Assembly (NCBI GenBank): GCA_002869885.2
Contig: NEWR02000016.1
Location: 32,629-78,638, forward strand
Reading direction: 5' to 3'
DNA length: 46,010 nucleotides
Origin: Nitrospira sp. CG24C
GTDB taxonomy: Bacteria; Nitrospirota; Nitrospiria; Nitrospirales; Nitrospiraceae
A model generated the notes under the pieces. It made no database searches. It worked only from the letters and a program-made list of their open reading frames with translations, and was not told the DNA's origin. Made by a program: the position numbers and the translations under genes. Positions 24,720 to 31,926 of this stretch are shown piece by piece. Each line of letters begins with the position of its first letter. The stretch's first letter is position 1.

Positions 24720-25028
24720 CTGGTGTCTCCCTTCTGCGTGATGTCATTCGAGAGGCTGTGCGGTCTCCTCTCGTTCAGCCAGCTCAAGCACATTTTGCTG
24801 CTCTGGCAGCTGGCGTTCAGACCACTCTTACAATCATAGGTTACTCTTTTCTCGATGGGAAATCACTCGACCTTGAGGGGACGTGAACCGTTAGACGTGA
24901 AAAGTGAAACGAGGGTAACGAGTGAGATGGTGGGATTAGCGAGACGGGGTGAGTTCTCTTAGCTATTTCTTTCATCGAGCCAAAAAAACCAAACCAACCA
25001 AATGAACCAAATAGACCACCCTAGTTTC
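24720..25028. other. Intergenic region before the lipoprotein operon
   Basis: No supported gene. It contains the operon's upstream sequence, a single GTGAAAAGTGAAACGAG-like arm at 24897-24916 related to the GTTCACG hairpin, and an AACCA arm at 24981-25019 that belongs to the 3' end of the next gene. Confidence 0.45.
24981..25019. repeat. AACCA-type repeat arm behind the FN3-like lipoprotein
   Basis: CAAAAAAACCAAACCAACCA is followed by AATGAACCAAATAGACC. It ends 10 bp from the stop (25029-25031) of the minus-strand gene. Only one arm is clear. Confidence 0.6.
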
Positions 25029-25391
25029 TTACTTGTTGGTGATGTGCATGCGAGCGGCCTCGGTTGGGAGGCCGCAGGTCGATTTGTCGTAACAGGATTG
25101 CACGGTCACGTCCCACAGTCCTTCATGGTCGGCGCCTGCGTCCTTGCAGGATATTTTTGCTGTATTTGCAGGGATAAAGCGTGCTGTTTTTTTCGCCTGC
25201 TTGCTTTGGTCGATCACTGTGATTTGATACCCGGTGACTTTTGGATCGTTCGTTTTATCCCATGAGATGTTGCAATGCAGCCCCACGGTTGTCGACTGAT
25301 GCTTCGAAGGGGTTGCACAGCCAACGCTCACGAGCAGCGAGATCATGAGCAGTCCCGCCAAGTATTTTGTTAAAGTAACGATAGGTTTCAT
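25029..25391 (-). CDS. Small lipoprotein with an Ig/FN3-like domain
   Basis: A 120-residue lipoprotein with signal peptide YLAGLLMISLLVSVGC. The mature domain (LHCNISWDKTNDPKVTGYQI, then GLWDVTVQSCYDKSTCG) has the strand order and the conserved W and Y of a fibronectin type III-like domain, with four cysteines that may form disulfides. GGAG is 7 bases before ATG 25391; the frame extends to 25451 without a signal peptide. Divergent from the flavoprotein gene, sharing about 140 bp of upstream sequence. Function unknown. Confidence 0.65.
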   Translation of the reverse strand: MKPIVTLTKYLAGLLMISLLVSVGCATPSKHQSTTVGLHCNISWDKTNDPKVTGYQITVIDQSKQAKKTARFIPANTAKISCKDAGADHEGLWDVTVQSCYDKSTCGLPTEAARMHITNK

Positions 25392-25533
25392 CAGAGATCT
25401 CCAGAACTGAGAGCCATAGGTTTGCAGCGATTCATTCTGTGCAGGATACACCGGTGAGATTCTGGTTTCTACTCGTTAGAGGGTGATAGGTTCGGACCAC
25501 TAGCCCGCATTTTGACGGAAAGGGGGTGTCGCT

Positions 25534-26055
25534 ATGGCAATGTCTGAGGCTTTGTCGAATCAGGAGATTCAAGCTGCTTGGGCCAACCTTGCCGAGGAGG
25601 TCCGCACGGGGGTTTTGCTGACACTCAGAATGGGTCGCCCATTTGGGTCGCATGTGCCCTATGTTTTTGGCAAAGATTGGACGCGTGCCTACATTCATGT
25701 GAGCCGCTTGGCGTTGCACACAGAACATCTGTTGCACGACTCTCGAGTGGGGCTGTTTGTCTCGGAGCCGGATAGGCAGGGAAAGAATCCATTGGCCCTA
25801 CGGCGGATGAATCTGCAGGGTGAGGCGGTGTTGTTGAATACTGATGTTCCGGACTATGCGAGAGTGAAGGAACGCTATCTGGGCCGCTTTCCCCAATCGG
25901 CCATGATGTTTGGCTTTGCAGACTTCGCGCTCTGGGAACTACGGCTAGAGGATGTGCATTTGGTCTTGGGATTCGGACAGGCCTACCTTGCTACGGCGAC
26001 GACTCCTCTCCACTGGACACATCAGAAGCCGAATACGAAGAGCGTGAACCGTTAA
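25534..26055 (+). CDS. Pyridoxamine 5'-phosphate oxidase-like (HugZ-type) split-barrel protein
   Basis: The 173-residue protein has the FMN-binding split-barrel pattern: LAEEVRTGVLLTLRMGRPFG, GSHVPYVFG, IHVSRLALHTEHLLHDSRVG, RMNLQGEAVLL, and the flavin-side helix YLGRFPQSAMMFGFADFAL. This matches HugZ-like haem-utilisation or general flavin proteins rather than true PdxH, which is longer. GGGGGT lies before ATG 25534. The stop (26053-26055) is inside a hairpin shared with the convergent membrane protein gene. Confidence 0.75.
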   Translation: MAMSEALSNQEIQAAWANLAEEVRTGVLLTLRMGRPFGSHVPYVFGKDWTRAYIHVSRLALHTEHLLHDSRVGLFVSEPDRQGKNPLALRRMNLQGEAVLLNTDVPDYARVKERYLGRFPQSAMMFGFADFALWELRLEDVHLVLGFGQAYLATATTPLHWTHQKPNTKSVNR

Positions 26056-26122
26056 CCGTGTATCGTTTCTGAGGAAGTGTACTCGGAAGTTCTGCGGTTC
26101 ACGTTTCACGAATTACGGTTCA
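26044..26122. repeat. GTTCACG-type hairpin containing two convergent stop codons
   Basis: GTGAACCGTTAACCG (26044-26058) faces CGGTTCACGTTTCACG and TTACGGTTCA (26095-26122). The left arm holds the flavoprotein stop (AACCGTTAA) and the right arm the stop of the membrane protein (GAACCGTAA on its strand). Both genes thus end in the same motif. Confidence 0.65.
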
Positions 26123-26328
26123 TTTTGAGCCGAGGATCGGTAGGTGAAATAGAGCGCGATGCTTCCTATCAGAGAGATGAGCAGGCCTGCGACGAGTATG
26201 GTCGTAAAGCTGAGTGGTGCGATATAGCGGTGGTACAGGAGGGGCAGCAGAATGGATGAGGCCACGGCCAGAGCGAGGCCCAGCATGTGACGCTTCAGAT
26301 AGATCGGTTCGCCTGGTTTACGTCCCAT
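26113..26328 (-). CDS. Small two-helix membrane protein
   Basis: The 71-residue product has two predicted transmembrane helices (MLGLALAVASSILLPLLY and TTILVAGLLISLIGSIALYF) joined by a short loop. No family was recognised. ATG 26328 has only a weak ribosome binding site (AGGGCTCG). It is on the same strand as the IPT gene, separated from it by a long palindrome, and its stop lies in the hairpin shared with the flavoprotein gene. Length and two-helix form argue for a real gene, but it is short. Confidence 0.6.
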   Translation of the reverse strand: MGRKPGEPIYLKRHMLGLALAVASSILLPLLYHRYIAPLSFTTILVAGLLISLIGSIALYFTYRSSAQNEP

Positions 26329-26381
26329 ATCCGACGAGCCCTATCATGTGCCCCTTCCACGCTCGCTCCGGTCTCTCTCCA

Positions 26382-26475
26382 GAGGGTAGCCTGGTCGATC
26401 CTCGAATGCGCGCGTCGAACGCGCACATTCCTATTGTGCGCGTTCCGCGAGCAGGAGGACGACCAGGCTGCCCTC
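26382..26475. repeat. Long imperfect palindrome behind the IPT gene
   Basis: GAGGGTAGCCTGGTCG (26382-26397) pairs with CGACCAGGCTGCCCTC (26460-26475), and GCGCGTCGAACGCGCAC pairs with GTGCGCGTTCCGCG further in, with a loop near 26430. Arms are about 45 bp each. It starts 7 bp behind the IPT stop. Its CGCGCGTCGAACGCGC units resemble the core of repeat copy 1. Confidence 0.7.
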
Positions 26476-26481
26476 CTCTTT

Positions 26482-26955
26482 CTATTTTACGAGGAACGGT
26501 TTCGAGTTTTCTCCCGAGGCGGTGGTGACGGACAGGAGGACCAAGCCTTTTTTCCCGCCGCTTGGCACGGTCGTGGTGATGCTGTCGTCGGTCTGGTGAA
26601 ACTGAGCTGGCTGGCCCGGGCCGAAGGAGACGCCCCGTAAGCAGGCCGCTGTACCGAAGCTACTCCCAGTGATGGTGACTTTATCTCCGGCTTTTCCTTC
26701 GTCAGGGGTGACTTTGTCGAGTTTCGGCGCTTCACCGAAGCAACCCTGGGTTTTCCCCGCAGTCTCTTCCGTGGCGGATTTTTGAGCGGTTGTTTTTGGG
26801 GCAGTTGCGCTTGTCCGCATCTGGGCCGACTTTTTTGCTGCCTTTTCTTTCGCGACTGGTTCGGCTGCCCAGGTGCTGGTTTGGCTGATCGCAACCAGGC
26901 TGAGCGCCAACACTCCGATTGCCACCGTGATTCTGGAACCTGTTGCTGAATACAT
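26482..26955 (-). CDS. Secreted IPT/TIG-domain protein
   Basis: A 157-residue secreted protein: signal peptide TVAIGVLALSLVAISQTSTWA, a Lys/Ala/Thr-rich linker of about 40 residues, and one IPT/TIG domain (PKLDKVTPDEGKAGDKVTIT, GSSFG, TTVPSGGKKGLVLLSVTTAS). These Ig-like domains bind proteins or carbohydrates at the cell surface. GGAGG is 6 bases before ATG 26955. Same strand as acsA, 67 bp downstream of its stop; co-transcription is possible. Confidence 0.8.
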   Translation of the reverse strand: MYSATGSRITVAIGVLALSLVAISQTSTWAAEPVAKEKAAKKSAQMRTSATAPKTTAQKSATEETAGKTQGCFGEAPKLDKVTPDEGKAGDKVTITGSSFGTAACLRGVSFGPGQPAQFHQTDDSITTTVPSGGKKGLVLLSVTTASGENSKPFLVK

Positions 26956-27022
26956 GGCCCGCCTCCAATTTTTCGTTGAGTCACTGACGGTTTATCGATC
27001 ACCGGTCTTGAAGCCGGTTAGA

Positions 27023-28912
27023 TCAATCTTCAATCGTCGAAATATCGCCAAGGTCTTGCCCGAGTTCTTTCGCTTTGAGTACCCGCCGCATGATTTTTCC
27101 GGACCGGGTTTTTGGGAGCGAGGATACGATGTCGATTTCTGACGGCACAGCGATTTTCCCTAATTCCTTCAGCACTTGATCCTTGATCGACTGGATCAGA
27201 GCCGGGCTGTCCACTTCCCCCTGTTTCAAGATGACGAAGGCCTTGATGGACTCGCCGACGAGTTTGTGGGGTTTGCCGATCACGGCCGCTTCTGCCACGG
27301 CATGGTGGCTGACCAACGCGCTTTCTACTTCGGCAGTGCCGAGCCGGTTGCCGGCCACTTTGATCACGTCATCGGCGCGGCCCATAAACCACATGTAGCC
27401 GTCTTCATCTTTGTGGCAGATGTCTCCGGCGGTGTAGCAGTTCGGGATCGTGTTCCAATAGGTCTTGTAGCGTTCCGGGTCTTTATAGATGGTTCGCATC
27501 ATCGAGGGCCAGGGTTTTCGAATGACGGCCAGGCCGCCGGCATTGGCGGGGAGGCTATTGCCTTGGCTGTCCACAACGTCGGCTTCGATGCCGAGGAAGG
27601 GCCTGCTGGCAGAGCCCGGCTTCAAGGGGACGGACGGCAGGGGTGTAATCAGAATGGACCCTGTTTCGGTCTGCCACCAGGTGTCCATGATCGGTTTGTC
27701 CCCACCGGCAGCGCGATGAAACCATTCCCAGGCTTCTGGATTGATCGGTTCGCCTACGCTGCCCAGGATGCGGAGGGTGGAGAGATCGTATTTCTTGGGC
27801 CAGTCTTCTCCGTAGCGCATGAGCAGGCGAATGGCAGTGGGGGTAGTATAGAAAATCGAGACCCCGTAACGTTCGATCAAGTCCCACCAGCGGCCCGGGT
27901 TCGGATAGTCCGGCTTGCCCTCAGCTGTGAGGATCGTCGCGCCGTTCAGGAGCGGACCATACACGATATAGCTGTGGCCTGTGACCCAGCCTGGGTCGGC
28001 AACACAGAAGTAGACATCGTCCTCTTTAAGATCGAAGACGTATTTCGTGGTGATGTAGGTTCCGACCATGTAGCCGCCGTGGACATGGACCACGCCTTTG
28101 GGTTTGCCGGTAGTGCCCGATGTATAGAGGATGTACAACGGATGTTCTGCATCCAGATGCTCGGCTTCGCAGACTGCCTTTTCATTCTTCAGCCAGTCGT
28201 GCCAATCGATTTCTTTTGGCGTTGATAGGCTTACCCCCGGAGCTTGACGCCGTAAGACGACGACATGTTCAACGGTGGGGGAATTGGCGACGGCTTGGTC
28301 GACCACCGGCTTGAGGTTGAGGACTTTTCCTCTGTCGAAGCCGACGTCGGCTGTAATGACCAGTTTGGACTCGGCATCCTGAATGCGGTTCGCAAGGGCC
28401 GGGGCGCTGAATCCTGAATAGACCACACTATGAATGGCGCCGATGCGCGCGCAGGCGAGCATGGCGACGATCTGTTCGGGAACTTTCGGAAGGTAGATCG
28501 TGACCCGGTCGCCTTTTTCGATCCCGAGTTTCTTGAGCGCATTCGCACAACGATTGACCTGCCGGTAGAGCTCGCCATAGGTGATGACCCGTTCTTCGTT
28601 GTTTTCGCCGACCCAGATGACCGCCACCTTGTTCTTGCGCCAGGTTTTGACATGGCGATCCAGACAGTTATAGGTGATGTTGCAGGTGGCGCCGACGAAC
28701 CATTTGGCCCAGGGGTAATTCCATTCGAGAACCTTGGTCCAGGGGGAGAACCACTCCAGCTCCTTGGCAACGCCGCTCCAGAATCCTTCAGGGTCGGCGA
28801 TCGATTTCTTGTAGGCGCTTTCGTAGTCCTGAATATAGGCAGCGGCTTTGGTCTGAGCGGTCGGCTGATATACGCGGCTTTCCTTGAGGAGGGTGTCGAT
28901 GTTGTCTGCCAT
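27023..28912 (-). CDS. acsA: Acetyl-coenzyme A synthetase
   Basis: The 629-residue AMP-forming enzyme activates acetate to acetyl-CoA through acetyl-AMP. Visible motifs: YTSGTTGKPKGVVHVHGGY (ATP-binding P-loop), WWQTETG, the hinge region MGRADDVIKVAGNRLGTAEV, and the C-terminal PKTRSGKIMRR, whose K606 is the residue acetylated by Pat-type enzymes in the family. Length is slightly below the usual 640-650. AAAGGAG lies about 10 bases before ATG 28912. A TAGCAGG repeat element ends immediately upstream of that site, so its promoter must lie within or beyond the element. Confidence 0.95.
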   Translation of the reverse strand: MADNIDTLLKESRVYQPTAQTKAAAYIQDYESAYKKSIADPEGFWSGVAKELEWFSPWTKVLEWNYPWAKWFVGATCNITYNCLDRHVKTWRKNKVAVIWVGENNEERVITYGELYRQVNRCANALKKLGIEKGDRVTIYLPKVPEQIVAMLACARIGAIHSVVYSGFSAPALANRIQDAESKLVITADVGFDRGKVLNLKPVVDQAVANSPTVEHVVVLRRQAPGVSLSTPKEIDWHDWLKNEKAVCEAEHLDAEHPLYILYTSGTTGKPKGVVHVHGGYMVGTYITTKYVFDLKEDDVYFCVADPGWVTGHSYIVYGPLLNGATILTAEGKPDYPNPGRWWDLIERYGVSIFYTTPTAIRLLMRYGEDWPKKYDLSTLRILGSVGEPINPEAWEWFHRAAGGDKPIMDTWWQTETGSILITPLPSVPLKPGSASRPFLGIEADVVDSQGNSLPANAGGLAVIRKPWPSMMRTIYKDPERYKTYWNTIPNCYTAGDICHKDEDGYMWFMGRADDVIKVAGNRLGTAEVESALVSHHAVAEAAVIGKPHKLVGESIKAFVILKQGEVDSPALIQSIKDQVLKELGKIAVPSEIDIVSSLPKTRSGKIMRRVLKAKELGQDLGDISTIED

Positions 28913-29475
28913 GGTGCGATGACTCCTTTAGCAGGATGCTGAAAAAGCTTTTCTTCTCACCCGCCCAACCCCGGCGATTATTTCACCCGCCCGCCCTGAG
29001 TCTGCCAAGACAGCCTCTTCGCCCATAGACGCGCCTTTTTCCATGCGTCGTTCTCGCATCGTTCAGATCCTCAACGTACCCCACTCGGAGAACAAGCTGT
29101 CTTGGCAGCTTGGGGTGGGCGGGTGAGAAACGGTACGCCTCGGATCTTCACTCGCTGCGGCCTTGCTGGACGGCCTTTTTGAGCATCCTGCGTGGGTGTT
29201 CTGCTCTTGCTCCGAACGTGCAGGTTATCGAAGTTTGTTGGGCCAACACTGTTTCTCCGCAGCCTGCTAGGTCGAGGGATTAAGCACAGGGTCGTATTAT
29301 GCTGGAGGGGTGGGGGGGAACTCAACCATACATTGGTACGGGAAAGGGAGTACGTAGCGTCATTCTGAAGCCATTTTGATGTTCCGAGACCTCGGTCTGC
29401 CGTTTCTTGACAGTCACGCAGGGCCGATAGTAGGGTGAGTTCATTACGCGTCACCCGCTGAGGCCGGTCCAATCG
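28913..29475. other. Divergent intergenic region filled by repeat copy 2
   Basis: No gene. The acsA ribosome binding site (28921-28928 on its strand) is followed by the repeat element (28929-29269) and then about 200 bp before the caspase-like gene. The sequence from 29270 onward has a purine tract (GGTGGGGGGG-like) but no promoter clear enough to call. Confidence 0.5.
28929..29269. mobile_element. TAGCAGG element, copy 2 (MITE-like)
   Basis: About 341 bp with TA on both sides. Left end TAGCAGGATGCTGAAAAAGC, internal end CTTTTTGAGCATCCTGC (about 29174-29190), right end GTTTCTCCGCAGCCTGCTAG. The core between is a palindrome unlike that of copy 1: CTCACCCGCCCAACCCC (28957 on) and GTCTGCCAAGACAG face CTGTCTTGGCAGC and GGGGTGGGCGGGTGAG (to 29128). 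The 80 bp after the internal end match copy 1 (GGGTGTTCT, ACGTGC, CCGCAGCCTGC). Confidence 0.75.
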
Positions 29476-30846
29476 ATGTTGCCGTTTGCCCACCGACAGT
29501 TGCGCACCTTCCTTCTCGCGGTTCTCGTCTATTCGCTGGCCGCGACGTTCTGTCTATCGCCGGCATCTGCCCAATTGGGGAAGCCGGAAGGGCTGTACTA
29601 CAAGTCGTGGGCCATTGTTATCGGGGTGGAGAACTATCTTCTAGCCCCGAAAATTCCCGGCGTGATTGAAGATGCCAAAGCGGTGGCCCAAGCATTCCGC
29701 CAATTGGGTTTCGACGAAGTCGTTGAGCTGTACGACAAGGATGCGAGCGCTCGCCGTCTACAGCAGATGCTTTCGGATTACTTGCCTCGCAAGGTTGGTC
29801 GATATGATCGCCTGGTGCTCTATTTCGCCGGACATGCGGGCGTCATGCAGGATCTCGATGGGATGGAGCTGGGCTATCTTGTTCCCTGGGACGCGCAGGT
29901 GGGGAACGTATCCAAATCAATGACGTTTGAACAGCTGAAAGAGTTCAGTCGGCGTAGCGCGTCCAAACACACGCTCTTCTTTTTGAATGCTGCGGTTCGC
30001 GGGTGGGAGGTGAGTACGGCTCAGCCACTGTCTCTCGAAGGGCGATTGGCTCCGGAAGACGAAATGGAACGGCGAGCTGTGCAAGTGTTGATGGCGGGCG
30101 ATAAGGGCGAGTCGTTGAGTCAGGAGAATGGGAAGAGTTTTTTTGTGCAAGTATTGGTGAAGGGGCTAAGTGGCGCGGCAGATCGGAATAAAAACGGATG
30201 GCTCATGGCCTCGGAAGTTGGAGACTATGTCAAACAACAGGTTTCTGAACGGTCGAAGGGCGTCCAGCACCCTCTTTTTGTGCAGCTTGAAGGGGAAGGG
30301 GATACGGTATTGATTGAAGGCCGTAAGGCCGCCTTTATTATGGGGGCAGAGCCCCAATCTCCGGCGGAACGACAACAGGCTGCGAAGATGCAGTATGAAC
30401 AGGCCGTTGCGCTTCTCCAAACCGGTAAGTCGCCGGAGGAGGCGTTGGAGCGGCTGGATAGAGCGCTGAAATACGACCCCACGTTTGGCGACGCTTATGT
30501 GCTCAAGAGCTATGTGCGATTAGACGTGCTACCGAATCTTGAAGATGCATTGTCGGCGGCAAAGCTGGCGGTGCAGTATGTTCCAAAAAATCCTGATGCG
30601 CAGTATACGCTCGGGATGGTCTACGAAAAGCGCGGGCAGTATGTCGAAGCTGAGCGGGCTATGCGGGAGGCGTTGGTGGCCAATCCCAACTATACGGACG
30701 TTTACTTCTCGCTGGGTATCCTTTACGCCGATCAGATGAAAGATCAGCCGAAGTCGGTCGAGGCCTTCACTCGTTATCTCGAACTCGGTGGAACCCATGC
30801 CCGTGCCAGGGCTGCTGTTGCGCAGTCGCCACTTTCGAAGCCTTAG
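29476..30846 (+). CDS. Secreted caspase-fold (C14) protein with TPR repeats, catalytic Cys missing
   Basis: The 456-residue protein has a signal peptide (FLLAVLVYSLAATFCLSPASA). Residues about 40-280 form a caspase-like p20 domain: SWAIVIGVENYLLAPKIPGV, LYDKDASARRLQQML, and the histidine strand LVLYFAGHAG (H120). The catalytic-cysteine strand, usually LLDACxSG, reads FFLNAAVRGW, with A173 where Cys is expected, so proteolysis is unlikely. Residues about 300-450 hold three to four TPR-like helical pairs (EALERLDRALKYDPTFGDAY, AKLAVQYVPKNPDAQYTLGM, AEYRAMREAL-type) for protein binding. ATG 29476 has a distant GAGG. The TAG stop (30844-30846) is the left end of a repeat element. Confidence 0.85.
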   Translation: MLPFAHRQLRTFLLAVLVYSLAATFCLSPASAQLGKPEGLYYKSWAIVIGVENYLLAPKIPGVIEDAKAVAQAFRQLGFDEVVELYDKDASARRLQQMLSDYLPRKVGRYDRLVLYFAGHAGVMQDLDGMELGYLVPWDAQVGNVSKSMTFEQLKEFSRRSASKHTLFFLNAAVRGWEVSTAQPLSLEGRLAPEDEMERRAVQVLMAGDKGESLSQENGKSFFVQVLVKGLSGAADRNKNGWLMASEVGDYVKQQVSERSKGVQHPLFVQLEGEGDTVLIEGRKAAFIMGAEPQSPAERQQAAKMQYEQAVALLQTGKSPEEALERLDRALKYDPTFGDAYVLKSYVRLDVLPNLEDALSAAKLAVQYVPKNPDAQYTLGMVYEKRGQYVEAERAMREALVANPNYTDVYFSLGILYADQMKDQPKSVEAFTRYLELGGTHARARAAVAQSPLSKP

Positions 30847-30961
30847 CAGGCTTCAGGGGCGCGTGAAGTGCGAGACACGCGAGAAAGGCGCGACTCGAAG
30901 TTCCGAGCACCTCGAACTTCGAACCTCGAACCCTTGCCCGCCTTGGGCGGCTATCCTGCTA
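30844..30961. mobile_element. TAGCAGG element, copy 3 (short), between convergent genes
   Basis: 118 bp bounded by TAGCAGGCT and ATCCTGCTA. The core is the GAAGTTC type also seen at 11118-11215 (ACGCGAGA, GGCGCGA, TCGAAGTTC, CCTCGAACTTCG, CGAACCCTTGCCCG). The first TAG is the stop of the caspase-fold gene; the complement of the last CTA is the stop of the small minus-strand gene. The element is therefore the whole shared 3' region. Confidence 0.7.
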
Positions 30962-31129
30962 GGGTTTTTCGCCGCCTTTGAGATATCCGAGCCCAATCTT
31001 TACTGCTTTCCTAGTAATCTCTGCCCAGCGTGCTTGAGGATATTCGGCGAGAACTGCGGCTGCTTTAGGATCTTGAACCTCCAGGCTCAGAATCTTAATG
31101 ATCCCATCATCGATCTGCACGTCTGCCAC
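30959..31129 (-). CDS. Small 56-residue protein of unknown function
   Basis: A GTG start at 31129 has AAGGAG 7 bases upstream. The product begins ADVQIDDGIIKILSLEV, continues through QDPKAAAVLAEYPQARW and ends YLKGGEKP. It is acidic at the start, helical in the middle and soluble, with no signal peptide. The stop TAG is part of the TAGCAGG element. A perfect 10-bp hairpin stands just before the ribosome binding site. Coding-like composition, a good ribosome binding site and a clean stop support it; no family was recognised. Confidence 0.6.
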   Translation of the reverse strand: MADVQIDDGIIKILSLEVQDPKAAAVLAEYPQARWAEITRKAVKIGLGYLKGGEKP

Positions 31130-31145
31130 TTGTATTCTCCTTATC

Positions 31146-31168
31146 GGGGGACCGTAAGACGGTCCCCC
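31146..31168. promoter_or_regulatory. Perfect 10-bp hairpin before the small gene
   Basis: GGGGGACCGT, loop AAG, ACGGTCCCCC. No T run on either strand. On the minus strand it ends 4 bases before the AAGGAG of the 56-residue gene, so it lies in that gene's leader and could affect translation; on the plus strand it precedes the lipoprotein operon promoter by 17 bp. Confidence 0.5.
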
Positions 31169-31185
31169 ATCGGCCGTCGGTTTCG

Positions 31186-31214
31186 TTGACTGGATTGGGG
31201 GTGCATGTTAGCAT
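31186..31214 (+). promoter_or_regulatory. Sigma-70-like promoter of the LPP20-LpoB operon
   Basis: TTGACT (31186-31191), 17-bp spacer, TAGCAT (31209-31214). It is 95 bp before the first lipoprotein start and is followed directly by a perfect dyad. Confidence 0.5.
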
Positions 31215-31230
31215 GAATTCGTGCGAATTC
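31215..31230. promoter_or_regulatory. Perfect 16-bp dyad at the promoter start site
   Basis: GAATTCG-TG-CGAATTC, a palindrome with two central bases, directly after the -10 box. Its place at the expected transcription start makes it an operator candidate. Confidence 0.4.
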
Positions 31231-31308
31231 TCGATCCTTCGTCGCGGGCATCTGTGAGCTGGTCTATCGCGGTTTCACCGTCCTGATCATCACCAAGGAG
31301 GCATGCAC

Positions 31309-31875
31309 ATGAATGGAATACTGGGGTTCAAGTCGAGGTTGGTCGGGGGAGGAGTGGCTATTGCCCTGATGCTCGGACTTGTTGCCTGTGGCGGTCCTCC
31401 GAAGTGGGTGAAGCAAGGGTCAGGGGCATTCAACGAGAAAGATAGCAAAGCCTTTTATGGCGTCGGGTCCGTGGCCGGTGTAAAGAACGAGCCGCTGGCC
31501 TGGGACACCGCTGAAAATCGCGCCAGAGCGGAAATCGCCAAGACTTTTGAAACCTATACCGGGTACTTGATGCGCGACTATGCGGCCTCCACGACGGCCG
31601 GGGACTTTACCAAGAACACGGAAGAGCAGAATGTCGAGCGGGCTATTAAGACGGTGACGACCACGACCCTCAGCGGGGTGCGCCCTATCGAACGCTACAA
31701 GGATGATAAAACCGGCACCTATTATGTGTTGACCAAGCTGAATCTCGAGGAGATGAAGGATAATCTCGAGAAGGCGAAGGAACTCAACTCACAGGTTCGC
31801 GATTTTGTCAGGAAGAATGCGGATAAACTCTTTGAGCGGCTTGAAAAAGAAGAAGACAAACGGGCGCCGCACTAA
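31309..31875 (+). CDS. LPP20-family lipoprotein
   Basis: The 188-residue lipoprotein has signal peptide VGGGVAIALMLGLVAC and then the LPP20 pattern: PPKWVKQGSGAFNEKDSKAF, YGVGSVAGVKN, TAENRARAEIAKTFETYTG, and a helical C-terminus. LPP20/FlgO/FlgP relatives sit at the outer membrane, some around the flagellar motor. ATG 31309 was chosen because AAGGAGG is 7 bases upstream; the ATG at 31303 is too close to it. First gene of an operon with LpoB, COG3014 and another LPP20-like gene. Confidence 0.8.
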   Translation: MNGILGFKSRLVGGGVAIALMLGLVACGGPPKWVKQGSGAFNEKDSKAFYGVGSVAGVKNEPLAWDTAENRARAEIAKTFETYTGYLMRDYAASTTAGDFTKNTEEQNVERAIKTVTTTTLSGVRPIERYKDDKTGTYYVLTKLNLEEMKDNLEKAKELNSQVRDFVRKNADKLFERLEKEEDKRAPH

Positions 31876-31926
31876 GGGGCTCCCGCTGAGCGGCCGCCAA
31901 TTGCTGTATCTGCGAGGAGGTATCGC

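Noticed and set aside
27176..28225. 349-residue plus-strand gene inside acsA
   Set aside because: It is a shadow frame opposite a clear acetyl-CoA synthetase, with no start signal.
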